Below, piece by piece: positions 35,396-44,248 of a stretch of DNA of 45,689 nucleotides. This DNA is from Methanobacterium sp. UBA353 (GTDB lineage Archaea > Methanobacteriota > Methanobacteria > Methanobacteriales > Methanobacteriaceae). Under the pieces are notes generated by a model, which ran no database searches, was not told the DNA's origin, and worked only from the letters and a program-made list of their open reading frames with translations. Position numbers and translations under genes: made by a program. How positions within the stretch are numbered: the first letter of the stretch is position 1; the number at the start of each line of letters is the position of its first letter. The stretch lies in NCBI GenBank assembly GCA_002496805.1, contig DALO01000016.1:142985-188673 (forward strand), written 5' to 3'.

Positions 35396-37069
35396 ATGGC
35401 TAAAAAAATGTTTAATGAGTTGGATGAGCTAACCAAAGAAAATATTGCCCTAGCCCTTTGGATGAAAGAGTTTAAAGCTAATAAAATACCTCCAAATATT
35501 AAAAAACATATTTTAAGTAATAAAAATAGTCCAGAAGCATTTGGACAGAGGATGCACAGCCGTATCCAATATCTCCTAGATAATCCCGATTCTTTCACCC
35601 CAACCTATAAGAAAAGATATGAAAAACTATTGGAACACTGTGATTCACTAACATCAATTCAAGCTTACGCCTTAAACCACTTATTAGGCTTAGACAGCAG
35701 CCGTGATTATCAAAACATTCCAGAAGAATCGAACATTGAATTTCCTCGAGATTTTGCCCCGCAACTTGGCTTTCAAATGGGTTGGCATTTTTTTGTGGGG
35801 AACTGTCGCGACACCCGAAGAAAGGAATACGGAATTTTAGTTTCATTTCATCGTTACTCACTCCTACCACCAGAAATGGCCTACAGTTTTGGTTTAACAG
35901 ATTGGGACAACCAAATATTTGAAATGCAACTAGCCGTTTCTCAATCTGGAGAAAAACACATCCAATGCCGACCATTTGCCATTGCAGGAACCACAGGTTT
36001 ATTGAATTTTTCTAACAACCCATTTCACTATGAAGCAGGAAATAACCGGATAATATCTGAAAAGGAAGATGAACTCTTTCCTCTAAGGGTGCAAGCTTGG
36101 GGAGTGAATCAGGGGGGAGAAGGGGATGTGGAAATAGAAGTTGACCTTGGATTCACTTCTAACAAAGATTTCATTCTCCATGGGAATGAAGGATGTTTCC
36201 CCTGTTGCTGTGGGATGGGAACACTCTATTACTCGGCTACAAATCTATCTCTTGAGCCTGGTAGTCTGTTAAAATTGGATGGGGAAGAAATAATACTCAC
36301 TCAAGGTAAATTCTGGTTTGACCACCAGTGGGGTAACGGACTGGAACCTCTGGGTAACAGCAAGTGCAAAGTGGTCCGGGCAGCTAATGTCCTAACTAAG
36401 GCATCATATTCTAGGGGACGTGATTGGTTTATGGCCCATTTTGAAGGCGATCGTGAGATGGCACTGTATGCACCCCACACCGATGAGAACATGGAATATT
36501 ATCACTTAACTGGCTCTGAACCGCCTGAAAATATGATAGTAACGGTTAAAGGACAGTTTATTGATGTTGACATGGGTATTTCGGGTATCGATGGGACACT
36601 AACCGTGAATAAATGGATTAAAAGTGTTAAATCTCCTCTTCCTGAACATTATTTCGTTACCAACACATGGTACCCTAACCATTGGGAATTCCAGTTTCAA
36701 GACACTGTTCCCGCGGATTTGCGTCACTTTACCATGACTCCTATTGTTGATAATGGGCAAACTGGTTTCAATGCCAGTGGCGTTCAATACTCAGAAGGAA
36801 GTGTTTTACTTAGAAATTCTGAGGGTAAATATCTGGGTAAGGGTTTTGCTGAATCAGTTTATCACGCTGATGCCATTCCAAACATATTCCACTTGGCAGG
36901 GCTGCCGGATAATTCCCAAATGCGGAGGTTAATGGAACCACCGGAACCATCAATTTTGTTGAAGTTGAAGGGATTATTGTACATGGCTTGGCCACCAAAC
37001 CAGAGGAAGCTTAAAAAAATCCAAAAAAAGTGTTTGGAACAGGGATCACCTGCTGATTTCAATGGATAA
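35396..37069 (+). CDS. CrtC/AttH-like lipocalin-type protein, 557 aa
   Basis: The closest family I can name is the hydroxyneurosporene synthase (CrtC)/AttH lipocalin-like group. QLGFQMGWHFFVGN (about residues 122-135), GTLYYSATNL and GKFWFDHQWG (about 303-312) correspond in order to the family's two-domain beta-barrel core. The first 115 residues are a helical extension I cannot assign. There is no signal peptide. Cysteines C267 and C270-C272 (CFPCCC) lie just before the YYS motif and are unusual. The C-terminus has one hydrophobic stretch (LKLKGLLYMAWP) followed by basic residues. Carotenoid hydration is unlikely in a methanogen; the substrate is unknown. AGGAG precedes ATG. Confidence 0.6.
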   Translation: MAKKMFNELDELTKENIALALWMKEFKANKIPPNIKKHILSNKNSPEAFGQRMHSRIQYLLDNPDSFTPTYKKRYEKLLEHCDSLTSIQAYALNHLLGLDSSRDYQNIPEESNIEFPRDFAPQLGFQMGWHFFVGNCRDTRRKEYGILVSFHRYSLLPPEMAYSFGLTDWDNQIFEMQLAVSQSGEKHIQCRPFAIAGTTGLLNFSNNPFHYEAGNNRIISEKEDELFPLRVQAWGVNQGGEGDVEIEVDLGFTSNKDFILHGNEGCFPCCCGMGTLYYSATNLSLEPGSLLKLDGEEIILTQGKFWFDHQWGNGLEPLGNSKCKVVRAANVLTKASYSRGRDWFMAHFEGDREMALYAPHTDENMEYYHLTGSEPPENMIVTVKGQFIDVDMGISGIDGTLTVNKWIKSVKSPLPEHYFVTNTWYPNHWEFQFQDTVPADLRHFTMTPIVDNGQTGFNASGVQYSEGSVLLRNSEGKYLGKGFAESVYHADAIPNIFHLAGLPDNSQMRRLMEPPEPSILLKLKGLLYMAWPPNQRKLKKIQKKCLEQGSPADFNG

Positions 37070-37173
37070 GAAAAAAAATTCGTATTTTTATTCTTCAAGA
37101 AAATAAATAAATCTATTAAGTCAAATTCAACAAATCACATTAAACATATCCATTAATCTGATGGATAAACCAT

Positions 37174-37296
37174 ATGAACAATAATTTAAGCCTTGTTGCA
37201 CTTTTCATGATTTCAATTAACTTGATACTTCATATTTACCCAGTATTAATCCTATCACACCATTCAACATACAATATCTACCCCTCCCTACTTTAA
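37174..37296 (+). CDS. Possible 40-codon membrane peptide
   Basis: A short frame encodes MNNNLSLVALFMISINLILH followed by a further hydrophobic stretch, about 25 hydrophobic residues in all. The ribosome binding site (GATGGATAAACC) is weak, and no homologue is recalled. In the frame two bases on, a second hydrophobic stretch (TIFFIIASMIL) follows, so it could also be a broken gene. It lies between the CrtC-like gene and the glycosylase gene (convergent). Low confidence. Confidence 0.2.
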   Translation: MNNNLSLVALFMISINLILHIYPVLILSHHSTYNIYPSLL

Positions 37297-37353
37297 CGAT
37301 TTTTTTTATAATAGCTTCTATGATATTAGAAATACCTAAAAAAGGAGGATCGA

Positions 37354-38337
37354 TCATTTTCCACGCAAAGATTTTAAAAGACCGGATGTCCTAGCGTAAT
37401 GGAACAGATAGAGTTGAACATAACCAGCCCAATCACCATAATTTTCCATTCCAAATTCTCTTACTTCTTGTGGTTTTAATTCATTTTTAGAAAAGTAAAG
37501 ATATTCTATAACACGTTTAATCCACACATCCACTGGGAAGGCTTGTTTCATCCCGAATCCATAGAGGAGGATGCAGTCAGCTACTTTTGGCCCCACACCA
37601 GGTAGCTCCAAAATAGTTTCGAATGCTTTTTCATATTTCATTTTTGACAGTTTTTTCAAGTTTATATCAGTCTGTACCATTCTTGCGGTATTCATGATAT
37701 ATTTAGCTCTATAACCCACTCCACATGCTTGAAGATTGTTTTTAAAGACGAAATCTGCTGGAAGTTCATCTTCATATCGTTGCATCTCTTCCAAATCATG
37801 TTCCGGTACATTACTAAGTATTTCTGGAGTGGGGAACGTGTGGAAATAACCAGAACTAAAGTTGTATGAATCACCCCAGTTTTCTTTAACATTTTGGATC
37901 GAACGTGTCCATCGAAGTATTGAGCAATTTGCCGACGATATTGAGGATATAACGCATTCAAATGGGTTATGGGCTTTGAAAATCCGCAAACCACTGCAAA
38001 TGTCAACAGTTGAGGATAGTATGGGATCTTCCATTAAAAAATCATATAATTTATTTAAATCATCATTAAGGCTGAATATTTCCATAATCTTATTTTTTAT
38101 ATCTTTTTGAGGGATATCATCAGGGGATTCAGCAATTATTTTCACGGCACCGTCCTGTTCATCGTCTTTATTGCCAATCTTTACTAGGCAAGGAGCACCA
38201 TCAATCACTATAATTTCCTGGAACTGTAAATTGATTTTTTTCCATGGGGGCTGACTTGTTTGGCCACTTCCAATGGTAAGAGACAGATTGAAGGGACCTT
38301 TGATTTTTTTTGGAAAGATGTAGAATTCCGTCATCAT
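37354..38337 (-). CDS. ogg: 8-oxoguanine DNA glycosylase (Ogg-type)
   Basis: A bifunctional base-excision glycosylase/lyase. Residues 244-280 form the helix-hairpin-helix-GPD motif, LPGVGPKVADCILL then FPVDVW, with catalytic K251 and D270 at the positions of human OGG1 K249 and D268. An N-terminal domain of about 100 residues precedes it, as in OGG1, and GVGYRAKYI is the usual upstream helix. The length is 327. Two consecutive ATGs (38337 and 38334) are possible starts, and the ribosome binding site is weak. The gene stands alone on the minus strand. Confidence 0.88.
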   Translation of the reverse strand: MMTEFYIFPKKIKGPFNLSLTIGSGQTSQPPWKKINLQFQEIIVIDGAPCLVKIGNKDDEQDGAVKIIAESPDDIPQKDIKNKIMEIFSLNDDLNKLYDFLMEDPILSSTVDICSGLRIFKAHNPFECVISSISSANCSILRWTRSIQNVKENWGDSYNFSSGYFHTFPTPEILSNVPEHDLEEMQRYEDELPADFVFKNNLQACGVGYRAKYIMNTARMVQTDINLKKLSKMKYEKAFETILELPGVGPKVADCILLYGFGMKQAFPVDVWIKRVIEYLYFSKNELKPQEVREFGMENYGDWAGYVQLYLFHYARTSGLLKSLRGK

Positions 38338-38448
38338 TATTTCAATACTTTTTTTACAATTGCAGTGGTACTGTGATATGAACTATATTGGAAATTAAAT
38401 TTTTTATAACAAAAAAAATGTCAAGCTAATAAAAAAAATTATGTGAAT

Positions 38449-39129
38449 TTAACTTTCAATAACTCCATCACGGATTTTCATCACTTTAGTGTCTTTGGCG
38501 GTGTCTAAGTCATGAGTAACCATAATCACGGTTGTGCCTTGATCATTAACCTCATGTAACAGATTTATAATGTTTGCAGTGGCTTCACTGTCCAGATTTC
38601 CGGTTGGTTCGTCTGCTAAAATGAATTTAGGATTGTTAACCAAGGCCCGGGCAATGGCCACTCGTTGTCTTTCACCACCGGAAAGTTTAGCGGGAAGGTA
38701 TTTAATCCGGGGTGTGAGGCCGACAATATCCACACATTCTTCAGCTCTTTGAATTCTAGAAGATTTATCCAGTTTTTCACCGTTAGTTAAGTTTCTCATA
38801 GGGAATTCCACATTATCAAGCACGGATAAGGCTGGTAAAAGGTTGAATGTTTGAAATATGAACCCTATATCTTTAGCACGCATTTTGGTTAATTCTTTAT
38901 CCTTCATAGACGATGTTTCCTTACCACCAATGTAGAGTTTTCCCTTGGTGGGGGTGTCCAACCCTCCAATCATGTTGAGGAGGGTTGATTTTCCTGAACC
39001 TGAAGGCCCCATTATGGATACAAATTCACCTTCATCCACCGTTATATTCAATCCTCTAAGTGCGTGAACTTCAGTGCTATCCAGTTTATAAGTTTTCCAA
39101 AGTTCTTGTCCTTTGACTAGATCTTTCAT
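38449..39129 (-). CDS. ABC transporter ATP-binding protein (MacB/LolD type)
   Basis: ATPase of a type VII (mechanotransmission) ABC system. Walker A GPSGSGKST, signature LSGGERQRVAIARAL, Walker B FILADEPTGNLD and switch VTHDLDTA are intact in 226 residues. The frame is open to GTG 39138, but that GTG is part of the GTGAT ribosome binding site, four bases before ATG 39129, which I take as the start. It follows the FtsX-like permease gene after 25 bases on the same strand. No periplasmic-adapter gene is present, as is usual in archaea; the cargo is unknown. Confidence 0.9.
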   Translation of the reverse strand: MKDLVKGQELWKTYKLDSTEVHALRGLNITVDEGEFVSIMGPSGSGKSTLLNMIGGLDTPTKGKLYIGGKETSSMKDKELTKMRAKDIGFIFQTFNLLPALSVLDNVEFPMRNLTNGEKLDKSSRIQRAEECVDIVGLTPRIKYLPAKLSGGERQRVAIARALVNNPKFILADEPTGNLDSEATANIINLLHEVNDQGTTVIMVTHDLDTAKDTKVMKIRDGVIES

Positions 39130-39154
39130 AGTAATCACATCACCAAATAAGTTA

Positions 39155-40303
39155 TTATTCGTATCTCAAAGCATGTATGGGGCTGATACGGGTTGCTATA
39201 TATGCAGGTAATAATCCGCTGAATGTTCCGATGATAAACACTATCATCAAGATTTGGATGAGGATCGGGGTGGGAATGTAGAAACTGAGGAAATTCACCT
39301 CTTTTGCACCCATTAACAGTCCTAGCATGTTGTAAGTGGGTGACATGAGTATAATACCAATAATTCCACCGATTAAACTCAAGATAAGCGATTCATAGAT
39401 TATTAAAGCAAGAATTGATCGTTTCCTAGTTCCAATTGCCCGCATGGTTCCTATTTCTTTGGTTTTTTCTTTAACTGACATCATCATAACGATCATAATG
39501 AGGATAACCGAAACTGCGAATATGAAGGCACTAATCATGTTGAAAAATATCTTAATCTGGCTCAAGTTATCCTCCAGTGTTTTTCGGGTGTCATTCTGGG
39601 AATAGATTGAGTAACTTGGATATGCATTCTGTAAGTCAATCTCGGCCACATCTATGGATTCTTGGGGCACGATAATAACTGTTGATATGAGGTTTGGCAT
39701 TTCCATGACAGATTGTGCATGGGATAATTGCATGACTATAGAATTGTCTATAGTAAGTGGCCAACCAGTGCCAATCTGTTTTATAATGCCAATTACCTTG
39801 TATTTATGGTTTGACACGGTTATTGTACTGCCCACAGTGGCATTGAAGTTTTCAGCAACTTGTGAACCGATGATAACTGAGTTATCACTTTCACCTACCA
39901 AAGATCCTTTACCCTCCACCGTGACGTTTTTCACGTTTTCTATGAATGTTTCTTCCCTTCCCGGAGTTAATCCAACGATCATGGTGTAACCAGAGAAATT
40001 ATCATTTTGGATGGGCATGAAAAGTGCTTTGGTACTTTTATCAGGGTTTACTTCGCTACGGTTCATGACTTCGTTTCCCAAGTTTTCACTAATAATGCTT
40101 CCAGAAGGTGGGAAACCAGTCCCATTTTTTTCGAAGTATAATTTACCATGGACTGTTCCCAAGTCTCCTTCAAGACCAGATTCCATTTCGTATAAAACAA
40201 GATTTACCGTGCCAATTAGCAGAACACACGCCATAACTCCAACGATACACATTGCGGCGCGACCTTTCTTGGCTCTAAAATCTTTTAAAGCTATATCAAT
40301 CAT
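39155..40303 (-). CDS. ABC transporter permease (FtsX/MacB-like)
   Basis: Membrane partner of the downstream ATPase. It has an N-terminal helix (about 15-38), an outer MacB-type core domain (about 40-255) and three helices at the C-terminus (about 262-285, 305-335, 345-370). The coupling segment KEIGTMRAIGTRKRSILALI is typical. The frame is open to GTG 40312, but GTGAT followed by TATA and ATG places the start at 40303, giving 382 residues. First gene of the pair; a lipoprotein, peptide or drug export role cannot be told apart. Confidence 0.88.
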   Translation of the reverse strand: MIDIALKDFRAKKGRAAMCIVGVMACVLLIGTVNLVLYEMESGLEGDLGTVHGKLYFEKNGTGFPPSGSIISENLGNEVMNRSEVNPDKSTKALFMPIQNDNFSGYTMIVGLTPGREETFIENVKNVTVEGKGSLVGESDNSVIIGSQVAENFNATVGSTITVSNHKYKVIGIIKQIGTGWPLTIDNSIVMQLSHAQSVMEMPNLISTVIIVPQESIDVAEIDLQNAYPSYSIYSQNDTRKTLEDNLSQIKIFFNMISAFIFAVSVILIMIVMMMSVKEKTKEIGTMRAIGTRKRSILALIIYESLILSLIGGIIGIILMSPTYNMLGLLMGAKEVNFLSFYIPTPILIQILMIVFIIGTFSGLLPAYIATRISPIHALRYE

Positions 40304-40312
40304 TATAATCAC

Positions 40313-40892
40313 ACTGTAATATTTTCTTAGTTAAATTATTATTCTAGTGAAACCATATATATAATTAAGAAAATTATTGCAAAGTTTTATTTTTCTTATT
40401 TTAATAATTCGATTCACATTAAAAACTATTTTTAATTAAAATCTAAATGTTCCTCAAGAAGGGATTTTGAGACGGTATAATAGGATTTGATGATAAAACA
40501 TCATCCCAGATCCCGATTTTCATTGGAACATCCTGATTTTTCATTTTTCCCAAAAACTATTTAATTCCCACTATTTTACTACCTCTTTTTTACTAAATCA
40601 AGTCATTAATTATTTTATTTGTAGTTAAAACCTATAAAAATAGTTTTTTCAAGAATTCCCCATACTTACCCATTTTTTTCTTCTGATTCCGTGGTATTTC
40701 ACTACAAATTACACCAAAATTCACCCAAAATTACATTACAATGCTGGCAAAAAAATGGAAAATTGAGTTAATATTTATTGAAGTGGTCTCATAATTAACT
40801 AAACATTTTTTTGAGGGGATCTTATTTTTTAAAGGTTATATTTGTATTTAAAAGATTATTTCATATTATTTAGATGTTTGTAGTTTTTTACG
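40313..40892. other. Long A/T-rich intergenic region, no intact gene
   Basis: This is the left part of a gap of nearly 800 bases between the ABC pair and sulP. It contains several homopolymer runs and a small hairpin, GATGAT-AAAAC-ATCATC near 40490. No reading frame with a credible start is seen. Since a transposase remnant follows directly, part of this DNA may be leftover insertion-sequence material, but no terminal repeats are found. Confidence 0.4.
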
Positions 40893-41028
40893 ATGTTTTT
40901 CAAAGTTTTGATGGAAGATCGTATTGGTCAAACTTGGTTGGTGCCTAGATGTGGACTGATTTCATTCCAGAAACTCATATTTGTTATTTCATAGATAACG
41001 TTTGTATAATACATTCCTGTCTAGGATA
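40893..41028 (+). pseudogene. Remnant of an IS1182-type transposase N-terminus
   Basis: From ATG 40893 the frame reads MFFKVLMEDRIGQTWLVP, the typical opening of IS1182-family transposases. It then breaks. Skipping one base after the CCT codon (40943-40945) gives DVD, and skipping one more gives DFIPETHICYFIDNV, the next conserved block (family pattern DLIPE.HICYF). Two single-base insertions thus explain the break. After about 41005 the similarity ends and a stop follows at 41026-41028. No other part of the element and no terminal inverted repeats are seen, so this is a decayed fragment. Confidence 0.6.
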
Positions 41029-41106
41029 GGCCAATAATGTTTAAAACCTAAAACTCTCTTAAAATTATTAATAATAATTAAACTTATAGAAAATAAAACA
41101 TTCTAA

Positions 41107-42807
41107 TTGGTGGGGGGATTCTGGATTAATGAATTTGCTTCACGAATAAAAGGGGTTCTATTCCGGGGCATATTACCCATTGATAAGTCTAGATTGGGGT
41201 CTGAAATGATTGCCGGCATTGTTATGGCTGCCATATTCATACCTGAGGTAATGGGTTATGCGAAGATAGCGGGAATGCCACTGATATCAGGGATATATAC
41301 TATTTTAATTCCAATGGCTGTTTTTGCAATTTTTTGTTCCTCCCGACATCTTATTGTCGGTGCAGATTCGGCCACTGCTGCGATCATGTTTGGGGTACTG
41401 GTAACGGTGGCGGTGCCAGGAAGTCCATCATATCTTTCAATGGCATATATGATTGCTATTTTGTGTGGTGTATTCCTGATCATAGCCAGAGTTTTTAAAT
41501 TGGGCTTCATTGGAGATTTCCTATCTCGAACTGCACTAGTAGGCTTCCTAACTGGGGTGGGTATACAAATAGCCATTAGCCAATTAGGGGGAATGTTCGG
41601 GTTAACTACAAGTGGAATAGACACAATTCCTAGAATCATATCATTCATCTCTCATTTATCCCAAACGAGCATCACTACTCTAATTGTTTCTATAATAGTA
41701 GTGTTTTCTATCCTCATATCACGCCGTATTAATGTTAAAATTCCTGGAGCACTAATTGCAGTGGTGGGCACTATTACTGCCAGTTTTCTTTTTGATTTTA
41801 CCAAGATCGGTGTTTCAGTGGTGGGTGCGGTTCCTAGTGGTTTCCCCAGCATTATCCTACCCACATCATCTACTTTGGATTCATATGCATTTTTCACAGC
41901 GGTAAGTGCTTGTTTTATTGTTATATTGGCTCAAAGCGCTGCAACATCTCGGGCTTATAGTATTAAGTGTTCAGATGAGTTGGATGAAAATCAAGACATA
42001 TTGGGATTAGGGTTATCAAATTTAGCGGCCGGTTTAACTGGTAGTTTTGTGGTAAATGGTAGTCCCACAAAGACTCAGATTGCAGTGTACTCTGGAGCAC
42101 GTAGCCAACTGGCTACATTGGTAACCGCAGCTATTGTTTTGTTGGTGGTTATATTTTTAACCAAACCCCTTTCACTCTTACCCAACGCAACGCTTGCAAG
42201 TATAGTTTTTCTAATTGGTTTGGAAATGGTGGATATTTCTGGATTAAAAGATATTTATCGTGAAGTGCCAGTTGAATTTGTACTAGCACTCATAACACTC
42301 CTTACTGTTGTTATATTGGGCGTGTTATGGGGTATTGTAATGTCTATAATAATATCTCTTTTACTGCATCTCAGTCACTCTTACCAACCCAATAACAGTA
42401 TATTAATACGAAATGAGAGGGGAGAATGGCAATTTGTCCCAATCACGTTTGGGAAATACACTCATAAAGGTTTAATAGTGTATCGTTTCAACAGGGATCT
42501 CTACTATGCCAATGCTGAAAAACTAATGAAAGAAGTAATTAACTTAGTTGAAGCCTCAGAATATCCAGTTGAATGGTTAGTGTTGGATTCTGGAGGATTT
42601 ACTAGCATTGATTACACATCAATACAAATGTTAAAGGAATTAAAATATCGATTGGATGATATGAATGTATTGTTAGTCCTGACCACAGTTTTTCCTAGTT
42701 TAAAAGCTCAATTTGAACGTTCTGGATTTATACATGTGTTAGGCGAGGAAAATTTGTATAAAGGGGTTAACGATGCTATTAAATCATTTGAAAATAAGAG
42801 ATCATAA
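41107..42807 (+). CDS. SulP family anion transporter with STAS domain
   Basis: A 566-residue SulP/SLC26 permease, probably for sulfate or another anion. About ten to twelve hydrophobic segments fill residues 35-425, including the family segment SEMIAGIVMAAIFIPEVMGYA (split around residues 33-53) and NGSPTKTQIAVYSGARSQ. The STAS domain at about 450-560 contains LVLDSGGFTSIDYTSIQML. The start is uncertain: TTG 41107 or GTG 41110 lack a clear upstream ribosome binding site, so leaderless translation is possible. ATG 41129 is in another frame. The substrate cannot be read from sequence. Confidence 0.88.
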   Translation: MVGGFWINEFASRIKGVLFRGILPIDKSRLGSEMIAGIVMAAIFIPEVMGYAKIAGMPLISGIYTILIPMAVFAIFCSSRHLIVGADSATAAIMFGVLVTVAVPGSPSYLSMAYMIAILCGVFLIIARVFKLGFIGDFLSRTALVGFLTGVGIQIAISQLGGMFGLTTSGIDTIPRIISFISHLSQTSITTLIVSIIVVFSILISRRINVKIPGALIAVVGTITASFLFDFTKIGVSVVGAVPSGFPSIILPTSSTLDSYAFFTAVSACFIVILAQSAATSRAYSIKCSDELDENQDILGLGLSNLAAGLTGSFVVNGSPTKTQIAVYSGARSQLATLVTAAIVLLVVIFLTKPLSLLPNATLASIVFLIGLEMVDISGLKDIYREVPVEFVLALITLLTVVILGVLWGIVMSIIISLLLHLSHSYQPNNSILIRNERGEWQFVPITFGKYTHKGLIVYRFNRDLYYANAEKLMKEVINLVEASEYPVEWLVLDSGGFTSIDYTSIQMLKELKYRLDDMNVLLVLTTVFPSLKAQFERSGFIHVLGEENLYKGVNDAIKSFENKRS

Positions 42808-42890
42808 GTCTATGATTTAATCCTACTTGGTTGGAAGATAACTATTTAAAAACTAAATTCACTGAATAAGCTGTTGCTCATAAAAAGAAG

Positions 42891-42928
42891 GTTATATAAA
42901 TACTGGCAAGGTTTGACATTGACAGTAT
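42891..42928 (+). promoter_or_regulatory. TATA-like box with inverted repeat after sulP
   Basis: GTTATATAAA (42891-42900) is a good box A on the plus strand. It runs into the inverted repeat ATACTG (42900-42905)/CAGTAT (42923-42928) with a 17-base spacer. No plus-strand gene follows; the next gene is on the minus strand and ends at 43002. It may drive a small or antisense RNA, or be a chance A/T string. Confidence 0.25.
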
Positions 42929-43001
42929 ATTTCGTTTTATTTCTTGTGACGGGTAAAGTTTCATCCAGATTAAAATGAGGTTTGATTCTATTATAATTGA
43001 A

Positions 43002-43967
43002 TTAAAGGTGTGGTTCGTTGTCTAAATCAACTTCACTATCTTCAAAATGTAGTTTCTTTTTCTTCACCCATACGAATCCATGATCTGGTGTGATTACAGC
43101 CACATTTATGGGACCACCCACTCCGGGCATGTCACCCGGATCGGCATTAATTCCGTCGCTAAAGCGTTGTATGGCGCTGGTGGTTTGTATCATTAAAGTG
43201 GCAAAGTCAATTGCGTCCTGCAAGCTCATAGTCCCCCATTGGATGGCATATTCCAACCCTCTTAGTTGGCCCTGTATTTCTTGTTCGCTACGTTTCTGAA
43301 TTGCTTCTTTAACAAATTCAATATTTTGAATTCTACCATCAAAGCCTAACACAATTCGGGCAGCAACATCGCCCTGGCCGATCCATGAACTTCCATATTC
43401 CATGTTTGGTTTTTTACCGTCCCTGAGCTTCTGAACTGGGCCGGGTATGGTCACACTGTAAACTTGATGTGTTCCGTCTGGATTATAACCCGCCACTAAA
43501 AGTTCAATAGGATCTGGTCGGGCAATTCCATTTTCAATAGTTCCTTGAGGTGTTCGAAAACTGAATTTCAGTAAAGGCCCCTCTTGTTCCATTTGCAATA
43601 TAGTGCAGCCCTTGGATTTAAGATCATTCTGGATATTAGCCTTAATTTGATCTAATTGTCCTTCCCACCGGTATTTTTGGCTGAAAACGTGATTTAATTT
43701 TCGTGCAACATCTTTCACTTCCATATTTTTAACTTTGGAGCCCCGTCGGAATTCTTCAATGAACTGGCTCACATTTTTCTGCACACTCCCTTCTGGGAGG
43801 AAGGCCAATCCAGTAATGCCCACGCCAATCCTTGGGTTAATTTCGAATATTTTTATGGCATTTTCACTACCTATCCGGGCCATGCCCTTCATATTACGAT
43901 AACTCTGTCTGCTGTCAGCTGCAAGGACTATTCCTTCAGGGGTGGTGGTGTTTATGACTAAAGACAT
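43002..43967 (-). CDS. Proteasome-fold Ntn-hydrolase-like protein
   Basis: The N-terminal 55 residues resemble proteasome beta subunits: EGIVLAADSR (11-20) matches DGVVLAADRR, and NAIKIFEINPRIGVGITG (36-53) matches the region after catalytic Lys33. Aligning D18 with Asp17 and K39 with Lys33 puts Ser2 at the nucleophile Thr1, exposed after Met removal; T7-T9 are alternatives. The rest (321 residues) is longer than a proteasome subunit and has a charged C-terminal tail. No propeptide is present. It is a stand-alone gene. Peptidase or amidase activity is inferred; the true proteasome genes are not here. Confidence 0.6.
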   Translation of the reverse strand: MSLVINTTTPEGIVLAADSRQSYRNMKGMARIGSENAIKIFEINPRIGVGITGLAFLPEGSVQKNVSQFIEEFRRGSKVKNMEVKDVARKLNHVFSQKYRWEGQLDQIKANIQNDLKSKGCTILQMEQEGPLLKFSFRTPQGTIENGIARPDPIELLVAGYNPDGTHQVYSVTIPGPVQKLRDGKKPNMEYGSSWIGQGDVAARIVLGFDGRIQNIEFVKEAIQKRSEQEIQGQLRGLEYAIQWGTMSLQDAIDFATLMIQTTSAIQRFSDGINADPGDMPGVGGPINVAVITPDHGFVWVKKKKLHFEDSEVDLDNEPHL

Positions 43968-44248
43968 GCATATTCATCTCGTTTAAGTTATGTATTTTTA
44001 TTTTTTCAGGGAACAAATAAAATCTCTTGTTTATCAGGATTAAATATCCTTTTTATACTCTTTATCAACTATTAATATTAATCAACCATTTTTATGGTTT
44101 TTTCATGAACATTTCACAATAGATGTTGGAAATTCCCTCTTTATATACTATATTTCAGTTTTTTATGTTAAAATTTATTTGATAAATATACATAGATTCT
44201 TTAAATTTGTAGGGCTTTCTCTGGATGTGATGGATAAAAAAAGGAAGT
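43968..44248. other. Intergenic region, nothing recognised
   Basis: A/T-rich DNA upstream of the Ntn-hydrolase-like gene and downstream of the DUF5518-like gene, both on the minus strand. It should contain the promoter of the former. No repeat or further gene is evident. Confidence 0.35.

Noticed and set aside
40490..40508. GATGAT/ATCATC hairpin upstream of the ABC permease
   Set aside because: Six base pairs about 190 bases from the gene, with no second copy or TATA relation; too weak to call an operator.
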